Source: an uncultured Lachnospiraceae bacterium (lineage in GTDB: Bacteria; Bacillota; Clostridia; Lachnospirales; Lachnospiraceae). From it: a DNA stretch of 64,000 nt. Location: positions 1-64,000 of the forward strand of contig CANOKL010000018.1 of the NCBI GenBank assembly GCA_947566645.1. Direction: 5' to 3'. The position numbers and the translations under genes were made by a program. Positions within the stretch are counted from its first letter, which is position 1. Each line of letters opens with the position of its first letter. The notes under the pieces were generated by a model that saw only the letters and a list, made by a program, of their open reading frames with translations, had not been told where the DNA came from and ran no database searches. Below are positions 49,892 to 59,025 of the stretch, in pieces.

Positions 49892-51964
49892 CTATTCTTC
49901 TCCATCCATCGGTGAGAGAACGGATAAAGTTCCTTTCATAGAATTATCGTAAAACCGGTACTGATTCCTTCCTCCCCTTTTCGAAACATAAAGCGCCTGG
50001 TCTGCCGCATGAAACAGGGTCTCGTAATCCTCCCCGTCCTTAGGGGCAAGGGAGACTCCCATACTGACGCTTATCTGGAAATTCTCGTATTCCCCGTCAA
50101 CAACCTGGAAGATTCTCTTTACCTGGGCTTCAAAATTCCCTCCGTGTTCCAGGAATATCATGAATTCATCTCCGCCTACCCTGGCTAAAATATCTTCTCT
50201 TCTCAGATTATCTGTCAGCTTCTGTGCCACATGCTTCAGTACATTATCACCGAACAGGTGTCCATACTGGTCATTCGCATCCTTAAAATGATCCAGGTCA
50301 AACAGGATCAGGCTGTAGGTATGATCCCGCCTTTCTGCAAGTACAGCTTCAATCAGCTTCCGTGCATTCATATGGTTAAAGAGGCCGGTAAGGGTGTCAT
50401 GGGACGCCTCCTTTTCCAGGCTGTCCATCCGCTTATAATCCTCATCCACATTGGCAAATTTGCCGATGGCGCCGGTATAATGCATCTTTTCCTCAGTGCC
50501 CTCCCACATGGCACGCACAGTCATCCTGTGCCATCTGTCCTCTCCATTTACATGAAGACGGTACACCCCGCCCACGACTGGATTAATATAATTTGTAGCG
50601 CGGACCTTACGGCGGATCTCGTGCATCTTTTCAACATTCAGGATCTCCGCCATCTTCTCATCTTCAAATGGATGCATGATCAGTTCATCTGCCCCAAGAT
50701 ATTTTGCCCCCCATTCGGACAAAGTCACCATATCAGTATCCACATTGTACTCAAACTGAATCTCCTTGGACATGGAGGCAAAGAACTGATATTTAATTCT
50801 CTCCTGCTCCAGAAGTCTCAGTGTTCTGTCAGAGGCAATGGTGTCACCCTTTGCAATCAGCTCTTCTGTCATAGACTGCACTTCATCTTCTGCCACACTC
50901 TTGAGAGTCTTATTCTCAAGCTCTTCCTTCAGATATTCCTTTACATCCTGAAGGCATTCCAGAAGAAGGGGATTAAATACACCGCACTCCCCGTTCATAA
51001 TCATCTCGACTGCCTTCTCATGGGAAAATGCAGGCTTATATACACGTTTACTCGTCAGTGCATCATACACATCCGCCATAGCGACAACCTGGGCGGAAAT
51101 CGGGATTTCTTCTCCCTTCAGTCCGTCCGGATAACCCCTGCCATTATATCTTTCGTGATGCCACCTGCAGATCTCATATGCAACCTTCACAAGCTCCTCA
51201 TCACGTCTGTGTGCCACATTCATCAGCATATCTCCGCCAATTGCCGAATGCGTCTTCATAATTACAAATTCTTCATCCGTAAGCCTTCCCGGTTTGTTCA
51301 GAATCTTTTCGTCAATCGAAATCTTTCCAATATCATGAAGAGCCGAAGCCAGACTGATCATGGCAATCTTCGTATGATTCAGGTCATACTGGTCTGTCTT
51401 TTCCGCCAGATGTTTCAGCAGCGTCTCTGTAATTGTCCGGACATGCAGCACATGAAGCCCGCTTTCCCCGTTACGGAACTCTACAATATTACTGAGAATA
51501 TCTACCATAAGTGAGCTGCTTTTTTCTTTTTCCAGAATCTGCTCTGCAATCATGCCCTGAAGCATCTTCTGCTTCGTGTACAGCATGATCGTATTATTTA
51601 CTCTCCGTCTGACAATCTTCCCGTCAAAAGGCCGGCTGATATAGTCGGTGACGCCCATATCATATGCCTGGTTCACAAGATTTGATGATGTCTCGGCAGA
51701 TATCATAATAACGGGAATATTCCCGATCCATCCGCCCTTGTTCATAATAGACAGTACCTCAAACCCATCCATCTGAGGCATCACAATATCAAGGAGCATC
51801 AGGGTAATCTCACTCTCCCTCTCCTTGATCGCGGCAATTGCCTCCATGCCATTCGTGGCCTCTAAAATCTCATAATCATCTCCCAGCATGTCGGCAAGAA
51901 TAGAACGATTCATCTCGGAATCATCTACCACTAATATCTTTTTCTTTCTTAAACTTTCGCTCAT
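49892..51964 (-). CDS. Response regulator with HD-GYP-type and GGDEF domains
   Basis: 690 aa. Receiver domain (about 8-130; phospho-acceptor Asp59 in MLLDIVMPQMDG), HD-GYP-type phosphodiesterase domain (about 150-345; SALHDIGKISI and RWHHERYNGRGYPDGL), a PAS-like region (about 395-505) and a GGDEF diguanylate cyclase domain (about 520-675) with intact VGGDEF and an RxxD inhibitory site (RRED) five residues before it. It could both make and break c-di-GMP, switched by phosphorylation. The Hpt protein encoded 15 bases upstream is the likely phosphodonor. Confidence 0.93.
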   Translation of the reverse strand: MSESLRKKKILVVDDSEMNRSILADMLGDDYEILEATNGMEAIAAIKERESEITLMLLDIVMPQMDGFEVLSIMNKGGWIGNIPVIMISAETSSNLVNQAYDMGVTDYISRPFDGKIVRRRVNNTIMLYTKQKMLQGMIAEQILEKEKSSSLMVDILSNIVEFRNGESGLHVLHVRTITETLLKHLAEKTDQYDLNHTKIAMISLASALHDIGKISIDEKILNKPGRLTDEEFVIMKTHSAIGGDMLMNVAHRRDEELVKVAYEICRWHHERYNGRGYPDGLKGEEIPISAQVVAMADVYDALTSKRVYKPAFSHEKAVEMIMNGECGVFNPLLLECLQDVKEYLKEELENKTLKSVAEDEVQSMTEELIAKGDTIASDRTLRLLEQERIKYQFFASMSKEIQFEYNVDTDMVTLSEWGAKYLGADELIMHPFEDEKMAEILNVEKMHEIRRKVRATNYINPVVGGVYRLHVNGEDRWHRMTVRAMWEGTEEKMHYTGAIGKFANVDEDYKRMDSLEKEASHDTLTGLFNHMNARKLIEAVLAERRDHTYSLILFDLDHFKDANDQYGHLFGDNVLKHVAQKLTDNLRREDILARVGGDEFMIFLEHGGNFEAQVKRIFQVVDGEYENFQISVSMGVSLAPKDGEDYETLFHAADQALYVSKRGGRNQYRFYDNSMKGTLSVLSPMDGEE

Positions 51965-51979
51965 AAACCTTCACTCACT

Positions 51980-52339
51980 CTAACCAATACTTCTAATTCC
52001 GTCCGTAACAAATTCATAATCCTTCTCTACCTGCTTCAAGAGCTCTTCCACTTTACCGGCGTCCGGGTCGTTCCTGAGCTCCTCTGTCAAAGCATCGCTG
52101 GAATCTGCAAGGGGCTTCAGATTCAGGTTCATGCAGATCCCCTTGATAGTATGGGAAGCCATAAAGGCTGTCTTATAATCTCCGTCAGCAACTGCCTGCT
52201 TCAGATTTCCATAGCTTTTATCATCCAGCATCTTGTTCAGATACTTGTTCACAAGTCTCTCTGTTGCCAGCCTTCCCATAACATTTGCATATTCATTTCC
52301 CGACGGGTCAAATGTTGCATAAAATTCTTCTATAGTCAT
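51980..52339 (-). CDS. Histidine phosphotransfer (Hpt) protein
   Basis: 119 aa, a single helical-bundle domain with the phospho-accepting His63 in FMASHTIKGICMNLNL. Relays phosphate from a hybrid kinase to a receiver, presumably that of the adjacent HD-GYP/GGDEF regulator. No hybrid kinase is in the window. AGGAGGTAC-type site before the ATG. Confidence 0.9.
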   Translation of the reverse strand: MTIEEFYATFDPSGNEYANVMGRLATERLVNKYLNKMLDDKSYGNLKQAVADGDYKTAFMASHTIKGICMNLNLKPLADSSDALTEELRNDPDAGKVEELLKQVEKDYEFVTDGIRSIG

Positions 52340-52447
52340 CCTGTACCTCCTACTGTGTTTATAACAAACCTAACATTTTAATTTTACGTCATGATACATA
52401 ACGTTGTCAATTCTTTTATTTATCGGAATAGCCTTTCTATATAATCT

Positions 52448-53308
52448 CTAAATCTCCACTTTAAATCCTTCGCCCACTACTTCGTTGGATTCCACAATAA
52501 TTGTAAATGCCTCCGGATCCAGTGCATGTACCATTTTTTTAATGGTATACATCTGTTTATTATTACATGCACACATAATCACATCCTTTTTCCTTTTTGA
52601 ATAGCTTCCCATTCCCCTGAGAATGGTAGAACCTCTCCCCGTATACTCATCGATCTGCACCGCCAGCTCCTCCCCGTGCTCTGTGACAATCAGGGTCATC
52701 TTTCCCTCGTCCATGCCATACAGTATCTTATCCATAATCAGCGTCATAATATATGTCACAATGATTCCATAGATAAAACCGTCCACATCCTTAAAGACCA
52801 GAATACTCCCCAGCAGAATTGTGGAAAAGTCCTGAACAGCTGTAATTACACCCAGCGATATATGCGGCTTTACCTTCTTGACTGCCATACTGATAAAGTC
52901 CTGGCCCCCTGTGGATGAGCCGCGCATGAAAATAACCGCATACCCGAACCCGCACAACACTCCCATGCAAAGAGCCGCAAGGAATCTGCTGCCCTCATAT
53001 ACCGGAAGCATGGGCGCAATGTAGTCCATAAAAACAGAAGAGATGATGATCGTCTTTAAGGATTTCAGAAAAAATGTCCTCCCCAGGAACTTGTAGCAGA
53101 ATATGGCGACCGGAATATTCAGGATCAGTGTCCCCACACCTACCGGAATCCCTGTCAGATGATAGATAATAATGGCAATCCCGGAAAACCCGGCGACCGG
53201 AAAATTTGCATTTAATGCAAAATTATATACTCCGACAGCGATTGCCATGCTGGCAATGATATCTACCAGAAGATCCACTGCCATTTCCTTCCACTTAAAA
53301 TTTTTCAT
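52448..53308 (-). CDS. YitT family membrane protein
   Basis: 286 aa from ATG 53308 (GGGAGGTG 10 bases before); a longer frame adds 33 unrelated residues. About five membrane helices (FALNANFPVAGFSGIAIIIYHLTGIPVG, FMRGSSTGGQDF) and a C-terminal DUF2179 domain (GRGSTILRGMGSYSKRKKDVIMCACNNKQ). Function of the family is unknown. It follows clpB in the same direction with a 102-base gap. Confidence 0.92.
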   Translation of the reverse strand: MKNFKWKEMAVDLLVDIIASMAIAVGVYNFALNANFPVAGFSGIAIIIYHLTGIPVGVGTLILNIPVAIFCYKFLGRTFFLKSLKTIIISSVFMDYIAPMLPVYEGSRFLAALCMGVLCGFGYAVIFMRGSSTGGQDFISMAVKKVKPHISLGVITAVQDFSTILLGSILVFKDVDGFIYGIIVTYIMTLIMDKILYGMDEGKMTLIVTEHGEELAVQIDEYTGRGSTILRGMGSYSKRKKDVIMCACNNKQMYTIKKMVHALDPEAFTIIVESNEVVGEGFKVEI

Positions 53309-53410
53309 ACTTATGACACCTCCCAAATACATTACCTGGTACTGCTCCCTGCACTTGCGAAAGGCATTCACAGCCGGTTCCCCGGTGCGAATGCCGCATC
53401 TCTTCATAAT

Positions 53411-56011
53411 TTAACATAGTTTCAGATTGCCTTTTCTTTGTGCAGTCAGTCTCCCCTGTTTTGCATCAATCACAATCGTCCCGCCTGCTCCGATGTCCCC
53501 CTTCAGCATCAGCCTTGCAGCCAGAGTCTCTACATGTTTCTGAAGATAACGCTTCAGCGGTCTTGCCCCATATGCCGGATCATAGCCTCCGTCAAGTACA
53601 AGCTGTTTTGCAGCCTCCGTAAGCTCTATAGAGATCTCCTTATCCATAAGACGCCTGTTCATATCTGCCACCAGTAAATCAATAATGTCATAAATATCTG
53701 CTTTCGTCAATGGTTTAAATAAAATTGTTTCATCCAGCCTGTTTAAAAATTCGGGTCTGAAGTGCAGCTTAAGTTCTTCCAGGACTGCCTGTTCACAATT
53801 TGCGTCAATGGTTCCTTTTTCATCAATTCCCTCCAGGAGCAGGGCGGAACCGATATTGGAAGTCATGATAAGAATGGTATTCTTAAAATCCACGGTACGC
53901 CCCTGGGAGTCTGTGATCCGTCCGTCATCCAGTACCTGGAGCAATACATTGAACACATCCGGATGCGCCTTTTCAATCTCGTCAAACAGGACAACGGAAT
54001 AAGGCTTCCTCCTGACCGCCTCCGTAAGCTGTCCTCCCTCATCATAGCCTACATATCCCGGAGGCGCTCCGATCAGACGGGATACGGAATACTTCTCCAT
54101 GTACTCACTCATATCAATCCGCACCATATTGCCCTCATCATCAAAGAGGCTCTCGGCAAGTGTCTTGGCCAGCTCTGTCTTACCTACTCCGGTAGGGCCG
54201 AGAAACAGAAAGGAACCAATGGGTTTGGTCGGATCCTTGATTCCCGCCCTGGAACGGATAATCGCCTCTGTCACGAGTTCCACCCCTTCGTCCTGTCCAA
54301 TCACCCGTTTATGGAGCTCTTCTGCAAGATGGAGTGTCTTGCTGCGTTCGCTTTCATTTAGCTTTGCAACCGGGATTCCGGTCCACCTGGAGACGATCCT
54401 TCCGATCTCCTCATCCGTCACACTCTCGTGGACAAGAGAAAATTCTTCGTCCTTAACCTTATTCTCCTCCTCCAAAAGCTGCTTCTGAAGCTGGGGAAGA
54501 CGTCCGTACTGGAGCTCTGCCGCCTTATTGAGGTCATATGCCTGCTGTGCCTTTTCAATCGCCTTATTGACCTGCTCAATCTCCTCCCTGAGCTTCTGGA
54601 CACGCTCCACACCGACCTTCTCATTATCCCACTGCGCCTTCTTCCCTGCAAATTCCTCCCGGAGTTCAGAGAGTTCCTTTTGCAGGTGGGCAAGTCTGTC
54701 CTGACTCAGGCGGTCCTCCTCCTTCTTAAGTGCTGCCTCTTCAATTTCAAACTGCATAATCTTGCGCTGCAGCTCATCCAGCTCTGTCGGCATAGAATCA
54801 AGCTCTGTCTTAATCAGTGCGCAGGCCTCGTCCACAAGGTCAATCGCCTTATCCGGCAGAAATCTGTCCGAAATATAACGGTCTGACAGTGTTGCCGCAG
54901 CCACCAGCGCCCCGTCTGTAATCTTCACACCATGGAACACCTCGTATCGTTCCTTAAGTCCCCTCAGAATAGAGACTGCATCCTCTACGGTCGGCTCGTC
55001 AACCAGCACTGGCTGGAACCGGCGCTCCAGCGCCGCATCCTTTTCTATATACTGGCGGTACTCATCCAGCGTGGTTGCCCCGATACAGTGAAGCTCACCT
55101 CTTGCAAGCATAGGCTTGAGCATATTCCCGGCATCCATAGCGCCGTCTGTCTTGCCTGCGCCTACAATGGTATGGAGTTCATCAATAAACAGAATGATTC
55201 TCCCGTCGCTGTTCTTTACCTCCTCCAGCACTGCCTTGAGACGCTCCTCAAATTCACCCCGGTACTTTGCACCCGCCACAAGGGCGCCCATGTCCAGAGA
55301 AAAGATGGTCTTATCCTTAAGTCCTTCTGGCACATCACCCCGCACGATTCTTTGGGCAAGACCCTCCACAACAGCTGTCTTCCCCACGCCGGGCTCACCG
55401 ATGAGAACCGGATTATTCTTCGTCTTGCGGGAGAGAATCCGTATGGCGTTGCGGATCTCCCCGTCACGCCCAATGACTGGATCAAGCTTCTGCTCTCTGG
55501 CGCGCTCCACCAGGTCTGACCCGTATTTATTGAGTGTATCATAGGTACTTTCCGGATTGTCACTGGTCACCCGCTGATTGCCCCGGACCGTGGACAGAGC
55601 CTTCAGAAATCCGTCCCGGCTGATGCCCATCTCCTTGAAGACGGACTTCAATTCCCGGTTCGCGTATTTTATAAGAGCCAGGAAAAGGTGCTCCACAGAT
55701 ACATACTCATCCCCCATCTGCTTTGCCTCGTCCTCCGCATGAATCAGGGCCTTGTTCAGCTCCTGTCCCACATACTGCTGCCCTCCCTGCACCTTCGTAC
55801 GCTTTCTTAATGCCTCCTCGGCCCGGTTAATCAGAAGCTCCTTATTGATTCCCATCTTCTCCATAAGCTTCAGAATCAGGCTGTCCTCCTGGGTAAGCAG
55901 CGCGTAGAGCAGATGCTCCTGCTCAATCTCCTGGTTTCCATACTCAAGGGCTGTACGCTCACAGTCCTGGACAGCCTGCAAAGACTTTTGTGTAAATCTA
56001 TTTATATTCAT
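53411..56011 (-). CDS. clpB: ATP-dependent disaggregase ClpB
   Basis: 866 aa. Clp N-terminal repeats, first AAA+ domain with [13 protein letters not shown] and [10 protein letters not shown], a coiled-coil middle domain (about 400-520), second AAA+ domain with [12 protein letters not shown] and [14 protein letters not shown], and the D2-small C-terminal domain. The coiled coil separates it from ClpC/ClpE. Acts with DnaK to resolve aggregates after heat stress. GAGGAGGT precedes the ATG; a CIRCE operator lies about 70 bases upstream. Confidence 0.97.
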   Translation of the reverse strand: MNINRFTQKSLQAVQDCERTALEYGNQEIEQEHLLYALLTQEDSLILKLMEKMGINKELLINRAEEALRKRTKVQGGQQYVGQELNKALIHAEDEAKQMGDEYVSVEHLFLALIKYANRELKSVFKEMGISRDGFLKALSTVRGNQRVTSDNPESTYDTLNKYGSDLVERAREQKLDPVIGRDGEIRNAIRILSRKTKNNPVLIGEPGVGKTAVVEGLAQRIVRGDVPEGLKDKTIFSLDMGALVAGAKYRGEFEERLKAVLEEVKNSDGRIILFIDELHTIVGAGKTDGAMDAGNMLKPMLARGELHCIGATTLDEYRQYIEKDAALERRFQPVLVDEPTVEDAVSILRGLKERYEVFHGVKITDGALVAAATLSDRYISDRFLPDKAIDLVDEACALIKTELDSMPTELDELQRKIMQFEIEEAALKKEEDRLSQDRLAHLQKELSELREEFAGKKAQWDNEKVGVERVQKLREEIEQVNKAIEKAQQAYDLNKAAELQYGRLPQLQKQLLEEENKVKDEEFSLVHESVTDEEIGRIVSRWTGIPVAKLNESERSKTLHLAEELHKRVIGQDEGVELVTEAIIRSRAGIKDPTKPIGSFLFLGPTGVGKTELAKTLAESLFDDEGNMVRIDMSEYMEKYSVSRLIGAPPGYVGYDEGGQLTEAVRRKPYSVVLFDEIEKAHPDVFNVLLQVLDDGRITDSQGRTVDFKNTILIMTSNIGSALLLEGIDEKGTIDANCEQAVLEELKLHFRPEFLNRLDETILFKPLTKADIYDIIDLLVADMNRRLMDKEISIELTEAAKQLVLDGGYDPAYGARPLKRYLQKHVETLAARLMLKGDIGAGGTIVIDAKQGRLTAQRKGNLKLC

Positions 56012-56081
56012 GGCAATACCTCCTCGTATAATAATAGTATGACTTGTTTTTCTTGTTCTATTCGAACTATAACACTTTTTG

Positions 56082-56108
56082 TTAGCACTGTAAAGAGGTG
56101 AGTGCTAA
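56082..56108 (-). promoter_or_regulatory. CIRCE operator (HrcA site) of clpB
   Basis: Minus strand TTAGCACTC, 9 bases, CAGTGCTAA. Differs from the consensus inverted repeat (TTAGCACTC-N9-GAGTGCTAA) at one base only. Indicates HrcA repression of clpB. Confidence 0.9.
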
Positions 56109-56227
56109 TTAAATTATTAAAATTTTGTGAAAAGTAACGTGAAAAGGTATCCCACAAAACGCAGAAAGATTATGGCAATACAAATATAGCCCTAAGACAA
56201 TGCCAAAGACAGAACATAAACATATGT

Positions 56228-56535
56228 AAAGACGGATACCAACATTATCATTGATACCCGCCTTTACTCTGATACTTCGATCATTCTTTTTACCTCTCTT
56301 ACTTTCTCGGTCCAAGTCTCTTGATGTTCCTTCAATTACCTTTTTCCGATCTTTGTATTCTGGATATTAATTTAAGCTTTTGGTGGTCCGTACCTCCTTT
56401 TCCTAAACTCTTTGACTCCTGATACTAACGCGCATCTTCTCAGAAATCCTCTTCCAACACTTGTGTTGATAAATAACAACCCATCACTTACAGCTCGCGT
56501 CTGTCTTGTAATGCAGTTCTGTTATTTGTTGAATA
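56228..56535 (-). ncRNA. Candidate small RNA upstream of clpB
   Basis: A clear promoter (56537-56566) points into a 300-base stretch without a conventional gene, closed by an inverted repeat (56228-56242 with 56251-56265). In minus-strand RNA all 15 pairs of that stem form, three as G-U; in plus-strand RNA the same three are A-C mismatches, so the stem is built for the minus strand. Short stems lie within, for example CAACAC/GTGTTG (56455-56468). It matches no RNA I can identify; tmRNA, RNase P and SRP motifs are absent. A 23-codon frame at its 3' end means it could also be a small mRNA. Confidence 0.5.
56264..56335 (-). CDS. Possible 23-aa ORF at the end of the candidate RNA
   Basis: TTG start at 56335 after AAAGGTAA, encoding MKEHQETWTEKVREVKRMIE and three more residues, with its TAA stop on the first bases of the terminator-like stem. 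The peptide is charged and helix-prone. The short spacing of the ribosome site and the TTG start make it uncertain. Confidence 0.3.
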   Translation of the reverse strand: MKEHQETWTEKVREVKRMIEVSE

Positions 56536-56536
56536 T

Positions 56537-56566
56537 AGAATACCACATCCACGCATGTTTTGTCAA
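56537..56566 (-). promoter_or_regulatory. Promoter of the candidate small RNA
   Basis: Minus strand TTGACA (56561-56566), an 18-base spacer ending TGG (extended -10), TATTCT (56537-56542). Confidence 0.7.
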
Positions 56567-56648
56567 TATGTTTTTTTAAATTATTTTAATTTTTTTGCTT
56601 GTTTTTCTTTTTCCGCAAATCGTCAGAATATTCTTGAATTTGTAGTCA

Positions 56649-56687
56649 GGGACGGGGTAAAATGAATTTTACCCCGTCCCCAACTAG
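56649..56687. repeat. REP-like palindrome, copy 5
   Basis: Core 56649-56680 is GGGACGGGGTAAAAT, 2 bases, and its mirror. On the minus strand it begins AGTTGGGGACGGGG at 56687, and the AG completes the TAG stop codon of the C39-like peptidase gene. Confidence 0.85.
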
Positions 56688-57643
56688 TTGGAGTATGCCC
56701 ATATTGCCCGTATCTGTTTTTTAATTTTTTTATATTCCCACAGTTTCCCGCTGTTTTTTTTGCTGAATGGATCGTTTATTCTTACCTTCCCGTCTTCGTA
56801 TCCGGCTAATACAAGAAAATGTCCGTTCTTTGTAAAGTCTCCCGGCCCCACGCTGCAGATGACCGGGTGTCCTGCCAGAAGCTGTTCCTCTACGTCTGAT
56901 TCTTCTGCCGTAATCTCATATCCTGTTATGCCCCAGTGCTGTGACGCCTCCTGCATGAACAGCCAGACGGTATCGTTTGACGAATCTACATACTCATTCT
57001 CCATACTATACTCTGCAACCTTAGCAGGCGTAACGGAATTGTCCCCGGTAAGCCCGGAAATTACCATTGACATGCAGGTCGGCCCACAGCCGCTGACTGC
57101 AATCGTGCTTGTTCCATATGTCGAATAGCCCCATCGTTCGTCCCACTGGAGAAGATGCGGGATCTCTCCTTTTTTTATGCTTCCCACTGTGTCTGCGGGC
57201 GTAATATCTTTTTTCGCAGAGTAATCTGCTACAAAGTCTACTGTCTCGGGATTCTTTGAAAGCAGACCGATAATCTCTTTCGGATATCCGGCCTCCTTCG
57301 CCTCTTTCTTTACACGCGCAAGCAGCTCTTCTGACGCTTCTGACGCCTCTCCTGCGTCACTGCCTCCTTCGGATGTTCCCGTACCCTTTTCTCCCTTTGC
57401 TGCTTTTACCCCTTCTGCCTTCTGTCCGTTTTTTACTGCCGATGTCTCCTGCGCACTCCTTTTTAGCAGGAAATTGCGTGTACATGAGCCTATAGACAGA
57501 ACTACCAACAAAGCAATTGCACCCAGAAGCATCATCTGCCGCCTTACTCTCTGCTTTCTGCGGGCATAGATTCTTCTGCTCTGTATCCGTCTTCTTTCGT
57601 CTCTTCTCCGGTTCGTTCTCTCATCTGTTATGCTGCTTATCAT
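56684..57643 (-). CDS. C39-like (peptidase_C39_2) family protein, membrane-anchored
   Basis: 319 aa from ATG 57643 (AGGAG 9 bases before); a 54-codon upstream extension crosses the promoter. A very basic cytoplasmic N terminus (RTNRRRDERRRIQSRRIYAR), one membrane helix (about 37-55, MMLLGAIALLVVLSIGS), a Lys/Glu/Gly linker, then a papain-like C39_2 domain with Cys in VSGCGPTCMSMVISGL, His in NGHFLVLAGYED and Asp in INDPFSKK. Extracellular cysteine peptidase or transglutaminase-like enzyme; substrate unknown. Stop codon supplied by a REP-like element. Upstream direct repeats suggest two-component control. Confidence 0.88.
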   Translation of the reverse strand: MISSITDERTNRRRDERRRIQSRRIYARRKQRVRRQMMLLGAIALLVVLSIGSCTRNFLLKRSAQETSAVKNGQKAEGVKAAKGEKGTGTSEGGSDAGEASEASEELLARVKKEAKEAGYPKEIIGLLSKNPETVDFVADYSAKKDITPADTVGSIKKGEIPHLLQWDERWGYSTYGTSTIAVSGCGPTCMSMVISGLTGDNSVTPAKVAEYSMENEYVDSSNDTVWLFMQEASQHWGITGYEITAEESDVEEQLLAGHPVICSVGPGDFTKNGHFLVLAGYEDGKVRINDPFSKKNSGKLWEYKKIKKQIRAIWAYSN

Positions 57644-57740
57644 TTTTCTTTTCTCCTTGTTTAGAAGATCCACTGGTCTGGCACAGACAGCGAGTACCAG
57701 AATCACTGCCAAATGTGAATCGCTGTCCTGGACACAGAAC

Positions 57741-57785
57741 ATTATACTATATATCAGACCTGCATTCAACTTAAGAAAGCTTAAG
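57741..57785 (-). promoter_or_regulatory. Promoter of the C39-like gene with adjoining direct repeats
   Basis: Minus strand TTGAAT (57764-57769), a 17-base spacer, TATAAT (57741-57746). Directly upstream are two copies of TTTCTTAAG with a 10-bp period (57770-57788), the layout of an OmpR-family response-regulator site next to the -35. Confidence 0.65.
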
Positions 57786-57930
57786 AAACTTTTAATTTCT
57801 TCCATTGAATTTTTTCCAGTTTAGTCTTAATATATTTGTAAGAACCTGAAAGGTGTTTGAAAAAGATGTGCGCCGCAGTCTGCCGGAGATTTGCATCAAA
57901 TGCCGGGGCATAGATGGAGGAGGATAACCT

Positions 57931-58911
57931 ATGAAGCTCATATTTTTAGATACGAAATCCATTGGCGGGGATATCAGCCTTTCCGGCTTCTGCTCTCTCG
58001 GAGAAGTCGTTTCCTACCCCTTCTCCACCCGCAGGGAAGCGCTGAGGCGGACCGCTGACGCTGATGTCATTATTACGAATAAGGTGGAGATTAATGAACA
58101 GACTATTGGCAATGCAGATCATCTGAAGCTCGTCTGCGTCACCGCGACAGGTACTAACCATCTGGACAAGGATTATCTTAAAAAACGCGGGATTGCATGG
58201 CGCAATGTTGCCGGATATTCGACGGATTCTGTCGCCCAGCACACCTTCGCCATGCTTTTTTATCTGTTGGAAAAGCTTCGGTTTTATGATGATTACGTAA
58301 AAGAGGAACGTTACATAGACGACCAGGGCTTTACCCATTTTACGGAAACCTTTCATGAGATCTGCGGCAGAACATGGGGCATTATAGGACTTGGAAATAT
58401 CGGACGGAGGGTTGCGGCAGCTGCACAGGCCTTTGGCGCCCGGGTCATCTATACTTCTCCGTCGGGCAATCCGCCCCAGGAGGGTTATACGCAGACGGAT
58501 TTTGACACTTTACTGCGTCATTCCGATATCATTTCCATCCATGCTCCACTTAATGAATATACGGAAAACCTTATTAATGCAGACGCATTCCGCAGGATGA
58601 AAAAAAGCTGTATTCTCCTGAATCTTGGAAGAGGCCCCATTGTAAATGAAAGGGATCTCTGTGATGCGCTGGAGCAGGATATGATTTCCGCCGCGGGGCT
58701 TGATGTTCTGTGTACAGAGCCAATGGCACCGGACAGTCCGCTTCGGAAGATCAAGGACAGCCGCAGGCTTCTCATTACCCCTCATATCGGATGGGCAAGC
58801 GTAGAGGCAAGAACACGGCTTATAAAAATCGTCCAGACACAGATTGAAGATTATTTCCAGAAAGCAGGTGAAACTATGCCAGATGCGGCAGATATTATCA
58901 TCTGGAACTGA
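57931..58911 (+). CDS. D-2-hydroxyacid dehydrogenase (NAD-dependent)
   Basis: 326 aa. NAD-binding motif GIIGLGNIGRRVAAAA and catalytic Arg (LGRGPIVNERDL), Glu (LDVLCTEP) and His (TPHIGWAS). Most like glycerate/hydroxypyruvate reductases, interconverting 2-keto acids and D-2-hydroxyacids in the cytoplasm. GGAGGAGG precedes the ATG. Single gene followed by a strong terminator. Confidence 0.93.
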   Translation: MKLIFLDTKSIGGDISLSGFCSLGEVVSYPFSTRREALRRTADADVIITNKVEINEQTIGNADHLKLVCVTATGTNHLDKDYLKKRGIAWRNVAGYSTDSVAQHTFAMLFYLLEKLRFYDDYVKEERYIDDQGFTHFTETFHEICGRTWGIIGLGNIGRRVAAAAQAFGARVIYTSPSGNPPQEGYTQTDFDTLLRHSDIISIHAPLNEYTENLINADAFRRMKKSCILLNLGRGPIVNERDLCDALEQDMISAAGLDVLCTEPMAPDSPLRKIKDSRRLLITPHIGWASVEARTRLIKIVQTQIEDYFQKAGETMPDAADIIIWN

Positions 58912-58976
58912 AGGTAACGCTTTCAAGCCTTGGAGTGAATCTTACTGAGCTTGACAGAATAAAAGAATAGCATCAC

Positions 58977-59008
58977 AGGACAGAATGTGCCGGGGCACAT
59001 TCTGTCCT
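58977..59008. terminator. Convergent terminator after the hydroxyacid dehydrogenase gene
   Basis: AGGACAGAATGTGCC (58977-58991) and GGCACATTCTGTCCT (58994-59008), a 15-bp perfect stem then TCTTCTT. Also faces the 3' end of the dipeptidase gene. Confidence 0.88.
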
Positions 59009-59025
59009 TCTTCCGGGCTGGCCTG

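Noticed and set aside
50231-51514. Open frame of 427 codons on the plus strand
   Set aside because: It lies wholly opposite the REC/HD-GYP/GGDEF gene, whose domains are complete; no ribosome site and a composition typical of an antisense shadow.
56109-56315. 68-codon frame on the minus strand with a hydrophobic stretch (VGIRLYICLCSVFGIVLGLYLY)
   Set aside because: TTG start without ribosome site; it runs through the terminator-like stem of the candidate RNA. A decayed gene cannot be excluded.
56330-56400. T-box-like string (AGGTACGGACCACC) in the candidate RNA
   Set aside because: Only loosely like the T-box antiterminator, with no specifier loop and no aminoacyl or biosynthetic gene downstream.
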